Counted from the stretch's first letter, positions 43,129 to 52,061 are shown. The stretch is 64,000 nt of DNA from Phyllobacterium myrsinacearum (GCF_014138285.1 NZ_JACGXN010000013.1:1-64000), one strand, 5' to 3'. A program made the numbers and translations. Notes: a model not told the origin generated them from the letters alone.

Positions 43129-43437
43129 ATGGCAACGAATGTATCGAAAGCGCGTGACGCGGTTGAAGGCGATCTGGAGAGTCAGATTGCGGCCTTGCGC
43201 AAGGAGCTTTCAGGGATCACCCAGACTCTTTCGGATCAGGGATATGATTTGCTTGATCAGGCCAACTCAACCTATGACACCGTAAGACGGCACGGCCGCA
43301 AGGCAGTGCGTTTTGTGGGAGATGAAGCACAGGTCGTGGCAGAGAAGGCGAAGGAGAACCCGCTTGTCACGGTTGCCGTCATTTCTGCAATTGCAGGTAT
43401 TGGCTTGCTTGCCGGCCTCAGTGCCTATCGCCGCTGA
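43129..43437 (+). CDS. DUF883 family protein (ElaB/YqjD-like)
   Basis: 102 residues from the ATG at 43129 (AAAGGA upstream). A long helical coiled-coil region (residues 8-75) is followed by a GxxxG-type membrane helix (VTVAVISAIAGIGLLAGLSAY), the hallmark of DUF883 proteins. E. coli relatives anchor ribosomes to the inner membrane in stationary phase; the same role here is an inference. A terminator hairpin follows 110 bases downstream. Confidence 0.85.
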   Translation: MATNVSKARDAVEGDLESQIAALRKELSGITQTLSDQGYDLLDQANSTYDTVRRHGRKAVRFVGDEAQVVAEKAKENPLVTVAVISAIAGIGLLAGLSAYRR

Positions 43438-43547
43438 ACCCGCTGGGACTTGAAACACGCAATACTGCCGCCTATATCAGCTGCAGAAATTCGGTTCCGC
43501 CTTTGACCACGGATGTACTGGCATTGATGTTGAGCCGAGTTTGGAAA

Positions 43548-43571
43548 GGTCGGGATTTCCCGGCCTTTTTT
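43548..43571 (+). terminator. Intrinsic terminator
   Basis: GGTCGGGA / TCCCGGCC stem followed by TTTTTT. Located downstream of the DUF883 gene, so its transcript may extend to here. Confidence 0.7.
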
Positions 43572-43749
43572 ATTGTCTTTTTGCATCAGCATGATCCTTA
43601 TCGGCGATACTTCAACCGGTCTTCTGTTGCGCCTGAGGGACGGAACATCTATGAAAGACGGGAATAGAGCCTTGATCTGGCTGGATCAGGTTTTACGATT
43701 GAAGTGAGCCCCTTGATTCCGTACCGGGGTGTGTAGAGCGAGCTGCCCA

Positions 43750-43995
43750 ATGGACAATTTTGAGAAATACGCACTGGCTTTGATGGTCGTATTCGGCGCC
43801 CTTATTATTGGCGGCCTTATGGCTGTCCATATCGCATGGGTTCACAAAGCCGGATTTCTCTACGCCTTGAGTGCCGCCGTCGTTGTCTGGGCCGCGGGCT
43901 TTGCCGTACTTTTTGACAAGCCTCGCGTTTATGGTTTTCTACTCCTTGTTGCGGCGGGTTTCATCACAGCTTCCATCGTCGTTCTTGTTCGCTGA
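43750..43995 (+). CDS. Small membrane protein, paralogue of the one at 38721
   Basis: 81 residues from the ATG at 43750; three hydrophobic helices. It is a clear paralogue of the 38721-38966 protein, with the same GLM, KAGFLYAL and DKPRVYGFLLL positions. The conserved (K/Q)P-(K/R)-x-YG loop between helices 2 and 3 may matter for function. It lies upstream of rirA but there is no sign of co-transcription. Confidence 0.6.
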   Translation: MDNFEKYALALMVVFGALIIGGLMAVHIAWVHKAGFLYALSAAVVVWAAGFAVLFDKPRVYGFLLLVAAGFITASIVVLVR

Positions 43996-44045
43996 TATTT
44001 TGTATAAGAAAATATGAAATTCAGGCTCATATTATTATTTACTTT

Positions 44046-44063
44046 ATCAAGAATAATTCTAAA
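44046..44063. promoter_or_regulatory. Irr/ICE-like motif upstream of rirA
   Basis: A TTCTAAA half-site and a degenerate left half give a motif of the form (T)CAAGAA-taa-TTCTAAA at 44048-44063, resembling the iron control element bound by Irr in rhizobia. It lies 55 bases before the rirA start, fitting Irr control of rirA; this is inferred from the motif. Confidence 0.45.
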
Positions 44064-44117
44064 GTAGCGTCTTGTTCCGATAGCATGCCCTGATTTCAGG
44101 TTGAGAGAGATATTCCC

Positions 44118-44579
44118 ATGCGTCTAACCAGACAGACTAACTATGCCATTCGCATTCTGATGTATTGCGCCGCCAACGACGGCAATCTGAGCAGGATTGC
44201 CGAAATTGCGCAGGCTTACACAGTCTCCGAGCTTTTTCTTTTCAAGATACTACAACCGCTCGTGGAAAATGGCTTCATTGAAACCGTTCGCGGACGCAAT
44301 GGCGGCGTGAAGCTCGGCAAAGCGGCCAAGGACATCACGCTTTTTGATGTCGTGCGCGTTACGGAAGAGAACTTTGCCATGGCAGAGTGCTTCGAGAATG
44401 ATGCGGCTGAATGCCCGTTGATCGACAGCTGCGGCTTGAATGCTGCCCTTCGAAAAGCCTTGAACGCATTCTTTGAAGTGCTGGCCCAGTACTCCATTGA
44501 CGATATCGTCAAGACCAGGGACGTGCGCGCCCTTCTCGGTATCGACAATCTGGCACCTCGCCTGGCCAGTGCGAGCTGA
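44118..44579 (+). CDS. rirA: Iron-responsive Rrf2-family regulator RirA
   Basis: 153 residues. The helix-turn-helix (IAEIAQAYTVSELFLFKILQPLVENGFIETVRGRNGG) matches RirA almost word for word, and the [4Fe-4S] cluster ligands Cys91, Cys99 and Cys105 have the RirA spacing (AMAECFENDAAECPLIDSCGLN). RirA represses iron-uptake genes when its cluster is intact under iron sufficiency, in Rhizobium, Agrobacterium and Brucella relatives. It is followed by a haem-degrading enzyme gene and an iron-storage block, so the locus is iron-dedicated. Confidence 0.95.
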   Translation: MRLTRQTNYAIRILMYCAANDGNLSRIAEIAQAYTVSELFLFKILQPLVENGFIETVRGRNGGVKLGKAAKDITLFDVVRVTEENFAMAECFENDAAECPLIDSCGLNAALRKALNAFFEVLAQYSIDDIVKTRDVRALLGIDNLAPRLASAS

Positions 44580-44653
44580 TACATTCCCAAATCCTTGAGG
44601 TAATCGGCTCCGCGTCGATCACCTTCCCCATCTGTTCGAATGGAGTTTGTGCC

Positions 44654-44968
44654 ATGTACATAGCCATGAATCGTTTCAAGGTTCAGTCCGGCTCGGAAGA
44701 AGCATTTGAGACCGTGTGGAAATCACGCGATTCCCGCTTGGCCGAGGTGCCCGGCTTTGTCGAGTTTCATCTCCTGCGCGGATCGAAGAACGAAGAAGAG
44801 AATTATACACTTTATGCCTCGCACACGATCTGGCGGACGCAGGCGGATTTCACCGCATGGACTCAGTCCGAACATTTCCGCGCAGCACACCGGAATGCCG
44901 GGGATACCAAGCCCAGTTACATCGGACACCCTCAGTTCGAGGGCTTCTCAGTGGTAGAGGGCGCCTGA
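44654..44968 (+). CDS. hmuQ: Haem-degrading monooxygenase (HmuQ/IsdG type)
   Basis: 104 residues of the IsdG-like dimeric ferredoxin-fold haem oxygenases. MYIAMNRFKV, the Asn and Trp of the family (TIWRTQADFTAWTQSEHFRAAH with a probable haem-binding His near the end of this segment) and the terminal PQFEGFSVVEGA are all as in HmuQ/HmuD of Bradyrhizobium. It releases iron from haem in the cytoplasm. GGAG lies 7 bases before the start. It lies 75 bases after rirA and is probably iron-regulated. Confidence 0.88.
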   Translation: MYIAMNRFKVQSGSEEAFETVWKSRDSRLAEVPGFVEFHLLRGSKNEEENYTLYASHTIWRTQADFTAWTQSEHFRAAHRNAGDTKPSYIGHPQFEGFSVVEGA

Positions 44969-45008
44969 TTTAGTCATTTTACGACGAATGAGACGTTTTG
45001 ACACATGC

Positions 45009-45038
45009 AAAACCGGCATTAAATTTTGCCGGTTTTAG
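45009..45038 (+). terminator. Terminator-like hairpin after hmuQ
   Basis: A perfect 10-bp stem AAAACCGGCA / TGCCGGTTTT with an 8-base loop, about 40 bases after the hmuQ stop, with the T run inside the stem. It likely works in both directions. Confidence 0.7.
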
Positions 45039-45086
45039 TATTGAAAACACCCAAACATGATTGAATTAGTTATATTATTTTCCCAG

Positions 45087-45103
45087 TTTAGAACTATTCT
45101 AAG
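45087..45103. promoter_or_regulatory. Irr/ICE-like box upstream of the bfd-bfr block
   Basis: TTTAGAA-cta-TTCTAAG, a near-perfect palindrome matching the iron control element (TTTAGAA-n3-TTCTAAA) bound by Irr. It lies 134 bases before the small ORF that precedes bfd. Irr control of bacterioferritin is known in rhizobia and Brucella; here it is inferred from the motif. Confidence 0.6.
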
Positions 45104-45236
45104 CTATTGATATCACGACATATTCAGCATCGGCGATTTGACAGAATTCAGACAAACCGGTCTTATATAGACAGTATTGCGAATAACGCATGACCTTTAA
45201 TGTTAGGGCCTTGAACCCTTGCGATTGGAGGAACCC

Positions 45237-45386
45237 TTGTCTGGTTCAAAAGTATTTCCAGACCATGAAACAATGTTTCCTGGTCATTTTTTGCAAAGCG
45301 CCATCCATCCTGAAATAAGGAGAGGTTCTGACATTGTAAAATTGTCAGAAGCCCTGGATGCTTATTCTTACAAATACGGCGCTTAG
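45237..45386 (+). CDS. 49-residue ORF directly upstream of bfd, TTG start
   Basis: A strong ribosome site (GGAGG, 5 bases before) precedes a TTG that opens a 49-codon frame ending 5 bases before the bfd ATG, while bfd has no good site of its own, suggesting translational coupling. The product (MSGSKVFPDHETMFPGH..., ending DAYSYKYGA) has no recognised family and no Cys or membrane helix. It lies behind the Irr box in the iron block. Whether it is translated needs ribosome profiling; the arrangement argues that it is. Confidence 0.5.
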   Translation: MSGSKVFPDHETMFPGHFLQSAIHPEIRRGSDIVKLSEALDAYSYKYGA

Positions 45387-45391
45387 ACAAC

Positions 45392-45703
45392 ATGCTGGTA
45401 TGCCATTGCAATATCATCACCCAAAAAGAGATCGAGAATACTATTATAGAGCTTCTCGATATTGATCCGTGGCAACTGATTGTCCCGGCAAAAGTCTACC
45501 ATGCCATGCAGAAGCGCGGCCGATGCTGCGGCTGCTTCCCAAATGTCGTTGAAACCATCATAAAGGTGACGGAAGAATATCACCTCCGCCACGGTTCAAA
45601 CGATTCTGATGCTGTCTCGTTTATTGATCGTGTGCGGGCATTGCGTCACGAATACGGGAGTTCACGGCATGAAAGGCGACAAAAAGGTCATCGAGCGGCT
45701 TAA
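45392..45703 (+). CDS. bfd: Bacterioferritin-associated ferredoxin
   Basis: 103 residues. The BFD-like [2Fe-2S] motif is Cys4-x-Cys6 followed by the C-C-x-C group (Cys45, Cys46, Cys48, in GRCCGCFP), with the family's helical context. Bfd reduces the ferric core of bacterioferritin for iron release. It is longer than the usual 60-75 residues, its tail overlapping the bfr start by 35 bases in another frame. Adjacent to bfr, which confirms the role. Confidence 0.9.
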   Translation: MLVCHCNIITQKEIENTIIELLDIDPWQLIVPAKVYHAMQKRGRCCGCFPNVVETIIKVTEEYHLRHGSNDSDAVSFIDRVRALRHEYGSSRHERRQKGHRAA

Positions 45704-46154
45704 CGAGGCGCTGTTCCTCGAATTGGGAGCGGTCAATCAGTACTGGCTGCACTATCGCCTTCTGGACGATTGGGGTTACAAGGCGCTTGCAAAGAAAGAG
45801 CGCGCTGAATCCATTGAAGAAATGCAGCACGCCGACAAAATCATCGAGCGCATCATTTTCCTTGAAGGTCATCCAAATCTGCAGTCGATCGGCGCATTGC
45901 GCATCGGCCAGAACATCAAGGAAGTTCTCGAAGCGGATCTTGCCGGCGAATATGACGCCGTAAAGTCCTACAAGAAGTCGCGCGAGATTTGTTCCGAACT
46001 GGGTGATTACGTCACCAAGGAACTGTTTGACTCCCTGTTGAAGGATGAGGAAGGTCATATCGACTTCCTCGAAACCCAACTGGATCTGCTCGGCCGCATC
46101 GGCGTCGAGAATTATGGTCAGCTGAATGCGGTGTCGGCTGACGCCGCTGAATAA
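45669..46154 (+). CDS. bfr: Bacterioferritin
   Basis: 161 residues from the ATG at 45669. The ferroxidase-site residues Glu18, Glu51 and His54 and the haem ligand Met52 ([10 protein letters not shown]) are at their canonical positions, and the C-terminal [20 protein letters not shown] segment completes the four-helix bundle. It forms a 24-mer that oxidises and stores iron in the cytoplasm. Start overlaps bfd by 35 bases. A bidirectional terminator follows. Confidence 0.96.
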   Translation: MKGDKKVIERLNEALFLELGAVNQYWLHYRLLDDWGYKALAKKERAESIEEMQHADKIIERIIFLEGHPNLQSIGALRIGQNIKEVLEADLAGEYDAVKSYKKSREICSELGDYVTKELFDSLLKDEEGHIDFLETQLDLLGRIGVENYGQLNAVSADAAE

Positions 46155-46176
46155 GCCAAACGGTTTTCATGCACAA

Positions 46177-46203
46177 AAAAGGGCGCTAATGGCGCCCTTT
46201 CCT
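46177..46203. terminator. Bidirectional terminator between bfr and the BMP gene
   Basis: AAAAGGGCGC / GCGCCCTTTT stem with a short loop and A and T runs on both sides. Convergent genes end on both sides, so it probably terminates both. Confidence 0.85.
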
Positions 46204-46221
46204 TTTGCATCAATGCGAACC

Positions 46222-47289
46222 TTATTGCGGCAGCTTGTCGTCTACGCCAGCGACATAAAAGTTCATGCCGAGAATGGTCTTGTCGTCGGCTGTCTCACCA
46301 GCCTTCAGCCACTCGGAACCATCCTGCTTCTTGACTGGACCGGTGAAAGGCTTCAGTTCACCGGATGTGATCTTGGCCTGGGTTTCCTCGGCCAGCTTCT
46401 TCACATCGTCAGGCATGTTCGTATAGGGCGCCATGACCACGAGATTTTCGTGCATGCCATGGAAAACATTGTGGGTTTTCCATGTGCCATCGATTACCGC
46501 CTTGGCGCGTTCGATGTAGTACGGACCCCAATTGTCAACGATAGCCGTCAGCTGCGTTTCCGGGCCGAACTTGATCATGTCGGAAGCCTGACCGAATGCC
46601 TTGATCTTGCGCTCGGCGGCCACCTGCATGGGGGCTGTCGAATCCGTGTGCTGGGTAATGATATCAACACCCTGATCGACCAGAGCCTTGGCCGCATCAG
46701 CTTCCTTGCCCGGATCAAACCAGGCATTGGCCCAGATCACCTTGACTTTGAAGTTGGGATTGACCGACTGCGCGCCTAGCATGAAGGAATTGATGCCCTG
46801 CACCACTTCCGGAATCGGGAACGAACCGATGTAGCCGGCAACGCCGACCTTGGACATCTTGGCAGCGATGACACCCTGCACATAGCGGCCTTCATAGAAG
46901 CGCGAGTTATAGACTGCGACATTGTCGGCAGTCTTGTAACCGGTCGCATGCTCGAACTTCACATTCGGGAATTTCTGCGCAACCTTGATCGTTGCATCCA
47001 TGTAGCCGAATGACGTCGTAAAGATCAGCTTGTTGCCGGCACGTGCCAGACGCTCGATCGAACGCTCCGCATCCGCACCTTCCGGGACGCTTTCAAGAAA
47101 GGTCGTCTCGACCTTGTCGCCGAGTGCCTTTTCCATTTCCTTGCGGCCCTGATCATGCTGGTAGGTCCAGCCGAAATCACCGGGTGGTCCGATATAAATG
47201 AAGCCGACCTTCAGCTTCTCTTCGGCATGCGCAGCGCCCGCAACAGCAAAGCTGGCGGCCATGGACAACGCCATAAGCAGTTTTTTCAT
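46222..47289 (-). CDS. BMP-family ABC substrate-binding protein
   Basis: 355 residues with a signal peptide ending AHAEE near residue 23. The mature part is a BMP (basic membrane protein) nucleoside/purine binding protein: VGFIYIGPPGDFGWTYQHDQGRKE, TTSFGYMDATIKVAQKFPNVKFEHATGY, GINSFMLGAQSVNPNFKVKVIWANAWFDP. It is the last gene of the importer operon, 55 bases after the second permease. Purine nucleosides or related bases are the inferred ligands. Confidence 0.92.
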   Translation of the reverse strand: MKKLLMALSMAASFAVAGAAHAEEKLKVGFIYIGPPGDFGWTYQHDQGRKEMEKALGDKVETTFLESVPEGADAERSIERLARAGNKLIFTTSFGYMDATIKVAQKFPNVKFEHATGYKTADNVAVYNSRFYEGRYVQGVIAAKMSKVGVAGYIGSFPIPEVVQGINSFMLGAQSVNPNFKVKVIWANAWFDPGKEADAAKALVDQGVDIITQHTDSTAPMQVAAERKIKAFGQASDMIKFGPETQLTAIVDNWGPYYIERAKAVIDGTWKTHNVFHGMHENLVVMAPYTNMPDDVKKLAEETQAKITSGELKPFTGPVKKQDGSEWLKAGETADDKTILGMNFYVAGVDDKLPQ

Positions 47290-47343
47290 TCGTGTTCACC
47301 TCTCTGTTAAATCAATGCTTTGTCTTTATTCCCGCGCGACCGC

Positions 47344-48264
47344 TCAGCGGTCCGGCACGAAAGGTTTGCCGAGCGACGTCGGCGTATTCATCAGGGTCAG
47401 ACGCTTGTTCCGCGAAATAAGAACAAGAACGACAATCGTTGCCAGATAGGGCAAGGACGACATGAACTGGGATGGTATTCCAATGCCGAGTGCCTGCGCA
47501 TGCAGCTGGCCGATGGTCACCGCGCCGAACAGATAAGCGCCGGCGAGAATTCGCCATGGCCGCCAGGACGCAAAAACCACCAGTGCAAGTGCGATCCATC
47601 CCCGGCCCGACGTCATGTTTTCCACCCACTGCGGCACATAGACGAGCGATAGTTGCGCACCGGCAAGGCCAGCGCAAGCACCCCCGAACATGACCGCGAG
47701 ATAGCGGACACGCACAACGGGCACACCGAGCGCATGCGCCGATGCATGGTTGTCACCAACGGCCCGCAGTGTCAGTCCCGCCCGGGTGCGGAACAGGAAC
47801 CATGTAACCCCGATGGTCAGGAGTATCGAGATGTAGAAAATGGGGTCCTGACCGAACAGGAACTTGCCGACAACAGGCAGACCAGTCAGCACCGGAATAT
47901 TCAGGGACTGCATCCGCACACCGGGCAGACCGACAAAACTTTCGCCGATCATGGCGGATGCACCAAGGCCCAGCAACGTCAAAGCCAAACCTGTTGCAAC
48001 CTGATTGGTGACCAGTGTCAGCGTCAGAAAGCCGAACAGCAGCGAGAAGGCAGCACCCGCGAGGATGGCAGCAAACATTCCGAGCCAGGCTGAACCGGTT
48101 AACTGGGCAACCCCAAAACCAGCAACGGCACCCATGATCATCATGCCTTCAACACCGAGATTGAGCACGCCGGATCGCTCCACAACCAGTTCGCCCATGG
48201 CTGCAATCAGCAAAGGCGTGGCAGCTGTGGCGATGGTCAAGAGAATGGCTTCGAACATGCCCAT
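47344..48264 (-). CDS. ABC permease, nucleoside importer subunit 2
   Basis: 306 residues, about eight hydrophobic segments, of the BPD_transp_2 family (YufQ/NupC-like). The conserved cytoplasmic loop (AVGDNHASAHALGVPVVRVRYLAVMFGGACAGLAGA) that contacts the ATPase is present. It follows the other permease gene with one base between stop and start and pairs with it as a heterodimer. Confidence 0.92.
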   Translation of the reverse strand: MGMFEAILLTIATAATPLLIAAMGELVVERSGVLNLGVEGMMIMGAVAGFGVAQLTGSAWLGMFAAILAGAAFSLLFGFLTLTLVTNQVATGLALTLLGLGASAMIGESFVGLPGVRMQSLNIPVLTGLPVVGKFLFGQDPIFYISILLTIGVTWFLFRTRAGLTLRAVGDNHASAHALGVPVVRVRYLAVMFGGACAGLAGAQLSLVYVPQWVENMTSGRGWIALALVVFASWRPWRILAGAYLFGAVTIGQLHAQALGIGIPSQFMSSLPYLATIVVLVLISRNKRLTLMNTPTSLGKPFVPDR

Positions 48265-48265
48265 A

Positions 48266-49357
48266 TCACGCTCCCTTTGCTGCGGCGTCGCTGTGCCGGG
48301 TCACAAAGCGAATGCGGTAATAGATGAGCGTGTCGCTCGCCAGGACGAAAAACAGAATGATGCCCTGGAAGATACGCGCCGATTTCTCCGAAATTCCAAG
48401 CGAGACCTGAGCAGCTTCACCGCCAAGATATGACAGCGCCAGCACCAGCCCAGCGGCAACGATACCAAGCGGATTGAGACGGCCGAGAAAAGCAACGATG
48501 ATGGCGGTAAAGCCGTAGCCCGGCGAGATTGTCGTGCGCAGTTGCCCGACTGCGCCGGAGACTTCGGCAATCCCGGCCAGTCCGGCAAGTGCACCGGAGA
48601 TGGCGAATGCGAAGAAGGTCAGGCGTCCGGCGCTGAAACCGGCGAAACGCCCTGCCCGCGCGCTGCGGCCCAGCACCTTGATTTCAAAGCCGCTCAAAGT
48701 GCGTGAGAGCATGAACCAGACGAGCAGTGCAGCGACAATCGCCAGAATGAAACCCCAATGGGCCCGGCCGGATTCAGACCATATCTCGGGAAGAATGGCG
48801 CTGGAGTTGAACTGCACGGTTTCAGGGAAATTAAAACCCTGCGGGTTGCGCCAGGGTCCGCGCACGATCCAGTCGAGGAACAACTGCGCCACATACACCA
48901 GCATCAGGCTGGTGAGAATCTCATTGGTGTTAAACCGCACCTTCAGAAACGCCGGGATGGTCGCATAGGCCATGCCACCCGCCATACCAAGCAAGAGCAT
49001 CATCGGCAGGACATACCAGCCCTGAAAATCAGGAAAGACAACGGGCAGGATCGATCCGGCGATGGCGCCCATGATCAACTGCCCTTCCGCACCGATGTTC
49101 CAGTTGTTGGAGAGGAAGCAGACGGAAAGCCCGACTGCGATCAGGATCAATGGTGCCGCCTTCACCAGCAGCTCATGCCACGACCAGATCTCGGTGAGCG
49201 GTTCGACAAAGTAATAATAGAGCGCCGAAACCGGGTTTTTGCCGAGAAGCGAAAACAGGATGGCGCCGGCAATCAGTGTCAGGAACAGCGCGATGAAGGG
49301 CGACAGCGCACTGAAAAGAGCTGAATGCTGGGGACGTTTGACCAGTTCTATACGCAT
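48266..49357 (-). CDS. ABC permease, nucleoside importer subunit 1
   Basis: 363 residues, BPD_transp_2 family (YufP-like). The ATPase-contact loop reads SGFEIKVLGRSARAGRFAGFSAGRL, and the C-terminal part holds the helices with GFTAIIVAFLGRLNPLGIVAAGLVLALS. It overlaps the ATPase gene by one base (TGATG). Confidence 0.92.
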   Translation of the reverse strand: MRIELVKRPQHSALFSALSPFIALFLTLIAGAILFSLLGKNPVSALYYYFVEPLTEIWSWHELLVKAAPLILIAVGLSVCFLSNNWNIGAEGQLIMGAIAGSILPVVFPDFQGWYVLPMMLLLGMAGGMAYATIPAFLKVRFNTNEILTSLMLVYVAQLFLDWIVRGPWRNPQGFNFPETVQFNSSAILPEIWSESGRAHWGFILAIVAALLVWFMLSRTLSGFEIKVLGRSARAGRFAGFSAGRLTFFAFAISGALAGLAGIAEVSGAVGQLRTTISPGYGFTAIIVAFLGRLNPLGIVAAGLVLALSYLGGEAAQVSLGISEKSARIFQGIILFFVLASDTLIYYRIRFVTRHSDAAAKGA

Positions 49358-50940
49358 CAGGCAGCCCCTGCGCTGACGTGCACCGAAGCGGGATCGGCAC
49401 CACCCATCATCAGGCCGACACGTTCCATGTTCATTGCCTCAATCGGCACCGAATCTGACAAGCGCCCATGCACCATGGCGGCAATCCGGTCGGAGATTTC
49501 GAAGAGTTCATCGAGATCCTGGCTGATCACGATAACGGCTGAACCACTGCGGGCAAGATCAACAAGCGCCTGCCTGATATGAGCAGCGGCACCGGCATCA
49601 ACACCCCAAGTCGGCTGGTTGACCACCAGAACCGATGGGTTGCGATCAAGCTCACGCCCTATGAGAAATTTTTGGAGGTTTCCGCCGGAAAGCGCTGATG
49701 CATCTGGATTTTCCGAACTTTTACGGACGTCCATCTGCGCAAATATCCGCTTTGCAGCGAGCGAAAGGCCGGACTGCTGAAGCAATCGCAAAAGTCCACC
49801 ACCGAGGAAGACCTTTCCGTCTGTGGAATAGCGCGACAAGAGCAAATTATCCGTGAGGGACATGTTTGGAACCGCACCGTGTCCCAGACGCTCTTCCGGT
49901 ACAAAGGCAGCGCCAAGCCTGCGCCGTGCAGAGATACCAGATCGCCCGGTATCCTTGCCGCGAATGCGGACAATATCGGCGCGCTCCTGCAGCACTTCGC
50001 CTGACAAGGCTTCGAACAGTTCGCCCTGTCCGTTGCCGGCAACGCCCGCAATACCGAGGATTTCTCCCGGTTTGACGACAAGCCGGATATCATGCAGTGA
50101 CACGGAAAACGGCCCGCGCGGCTTCTGCGACAGGCCGTTGACCTCAATCAGGGCTGCCTGAGCCATTGGTGCTTCATTCGGACGGCGCTCGATCACATGA
50201 ATGTCGCTGCCAACCATCAAGCGGGCGAGAGAACCGGCCGTTTCTTGACGCGGATCGCATTGGCCCACGACTTTGCCATGCCGCAGCACGGTTGCCCGGT
50301 CGCACAGGCGCCGCACCTCCTCGAGCCGGTGGCTGATGTAGAGGATTGATTTTCCCTCCGATTTCAACCGTTCCAGTGTAACAAACAACAGGTCCGCTTC
50401 CTGCGGCGTCAGAACCGACGTCGGTTCGTCAAGAATGATCAGATCGGGGTTTTGCAGCAGGCAGCGGATAATTTCGATCCGCTGGCGCTCACCGACAGAG
50501 AGATCACCCACCAATGCATCTGGGTCTACAGGAAGACCATAGGTCTGCCCGATTTCACGCGCCTTTGCGGCAATGGTATTAAGGTCGGTTTTCTCGTCGA
50601 GGGAAAGCGCGATGTTCTCGGCCGCCGTCAATGCATCGAACAGCGAAAAGTGTTGGAAAACCATACCGATACCGAGTGATCTTGCCATTGCCGGACTGGT
50701 GACGGTAAGGACGCTATCCTTCCAGATTATCTCGCCTGAGGTCGGCTGCAACGCGCCGAACAGCATCTTCACCAATGTGGATTTTCCAGCACCGTTCTCA
50801 CCCAGGAGCGCGTGGATTTCTCCGGTGCCGATCGTCAGATCGATCCCGTCACAGGCTTTCAGAGAGCCGAAAATTTTGGTGAGCTTGCGCGCTTCCAGAA
50901 GTGAACGGCCCGCTCCGCTTTTATCGCTTATGCTTGTCAT
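49357..50940 (-). CDS. ABC ATPase of the nucleoside importer (duplicated domains)
   Basis: 527 residues from the ATG at 50940; an ATG at 50955 is possible. Two fused ATPase domains: the first has GENGAGKST (Walker A), LSVGERQRIEI (signature) and LIILDEP (Walker B); the second has the degenerate GVAGNGQGELFEAL and ALSGGNLQKFLIGRELDR signature with VVNQPTWGVD, as usual for sugar/nucleoside ATPases of the YufO type. It powers the importer made with the two permeases and BMP protein. Confidence 0.93.
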   Translation of the reverse strand: MTSISDKSGAGRSLLEARKLTKIFGSLKACDGIDLTIGTGEIHALLGENGAGKSTLVKMLFGALQPTSGEIIWKDSVLTVTSPAMARSLGIGMVFQHFSLFDALTAAENIALSLDEKTDLNTIAAKAREIGQTYGLPVDPDALVGDLSVGERQRIEIIRCLLQNPDLIILDEPTSVLTPQEADLLFVTLERLKSEGKSILYISHRLEEVRRLCDRATVLRHGKVVGQCDPRQETAGSLARLMVGSDIHVIERRPNEAPMAQAALIEVNGLSQKPRGPFSVSLHDIRLVVKPGEILGIAGVAGNGQGELFEALSGEVLQERADIVRIRGKDTGRSGISARRRLGAAFVPEERLGHGAVPNMSLTDNLLLSRYSTDGKVFLGGGLLRLLQQSGLSLAAKRIFAQMDVRKSSENPDASALSGGNLQKFLIGRELDRNPSVLVVNQPTWGVDAGAAAHIRQALVDLARSGSAVIVISQDLDELFEISDRIAAMVHGRLSDSVPIEAMNMERVGLMMGGADPASVHVSAGAA

Positions 50941-51080
50941 AGTACCCCACGGCATAGGACGATTATTATGAGGTGTCCCTAACCGTTTTCGATCCTATGT
51001 CGGGCAGCATCGATTTGGGAAGTGCAAAACCGGTAGTTGCGGCCATTTGCGCACACTATTCAAGCATCATTTTCAAAAGC

Positions 51081-52061
51081 TTAAGGAATGAGCACAGTTG
51101 TCCCGGTTGTTTTACGTGCTTCGAGATCGCGGTGGGCCGTCGCAGCATCTTTCAACGCATAGGTTTGGCCGATGTCGATGCGCACCACGCCGCTTTCAAC
51201 CTGAGCAAAAAGCTCACGTGCAGCGTTTTCGAGTGCGGCCCGCGCAGCAACATAGACAAACAATGTCGGTCGCGTGAGATAAAGCGACCCCTTGCGCGAC
51301 AAAATACCAAGGTCAAACGGGGCAACCGGACCCGAGGACTGTCCAAAGCAGACAATCATGCCGCGCGGGCGCAGACAGTCCAGCGATCCGTCGAATGTAT
51401 CCTTGCCGACGGAATCATAAACGACATCAACACCCTTGCCGCCGGTGATTTCCTTCACCCGTTCGACAAAATTCTCGGTACGGTAATTGATGACGTGGTC
51501 AAAACCGTTTTGGAGCGCAAGTTTTACCTTCTCATCCGACCCGGCAGTGCCAATGACAGTCGCACCCAGATGCTTGGCCCACTGACCCGCTATCAGGCCG
51601 ACACCGCCGGCAGCGGCATGGAACAGGATCGTGTCGCCTTTCTTCACCGGATAGGTTTCCCGCAGAAGATAATAGGCGGTCATGCCCTTCAGCATCATCG
51701 AGCCGGCTTGCTGCGAAGAAATGGCGTCCGGAACCTTGACCAGCCGGTCCACCGGCATGATGCGTTCTTCCGCATAAGCGCCGATCGGATTGACATAGGC
51801 AACGCGGTCGCCCGGCTTCACATCGGTAACACCGGGCCCGACGCTCAGGACAACGCCCGCACCTTCATTGCCCGGAATGAGCGGCAAACCGCTCGGCGAG
51901 GGATAAAGACCAGTGCGGAAATAGACATCGATGAAATTCAGGCCGATGGCTTCGTTGCGCATGCGCACTTCACCCGGACCGGGTTCACCAATGGCAACGT
52001 CTTCATAGACAAGAGCTTCAGGGCCACCCGTTTGATGAATACGAATTGCTTTGACCATCAT
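51081..52061 (-). CDS. Zinc-independent quinone oxidoreductase (MDR family)
   Basis: 326 residues from the ATG at 52061 (GGAGAAGG upstream); the long frame upstream is spurious. N-terminal GroES-like domain (GEVRMRNEAIGLNFIDVYFRTGLYP, EGAGVVLSVGPGVTDVKPGDRVAY) and Rossmann domain with the AAAGGVGLIAGQWAKHLGATVIGT motif; no zinc-binding cysteines, so of the quinone reductase type (Qor). Its start overlaps the pcs stop, suggesting co-transcription with pcs. Confidence 0.92.
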   Translation of the reverse strand: MMVKAIRIHQTGGPEALVYEDVAIGEPGPGEVRMRNEAIGLNFIDVYFRTGLYPSPSGLPLIPGNEGAGVVLSVGPGVTDVKPGDRVAYVNPIGAYAEERIMPVDRLVKVPDAISSQQAGSMMLKGMTAYYLLRETYPVKKGDTILFHAAAGGVGLIAGQWAKHLGATVIGTAGSDEKVKLALQNGFDHVINYRTENFVERVKEITGGKGVDVVYDSVGKDTFDGSLDCLRPRGMIVCFGQSSGPVAPFDLGILSRKGSLYLTRPTLFVYVAARAALENAARELFAQVESGVVRIDIGQTYALKDAATAHRDLEARKTTGTTVLIP

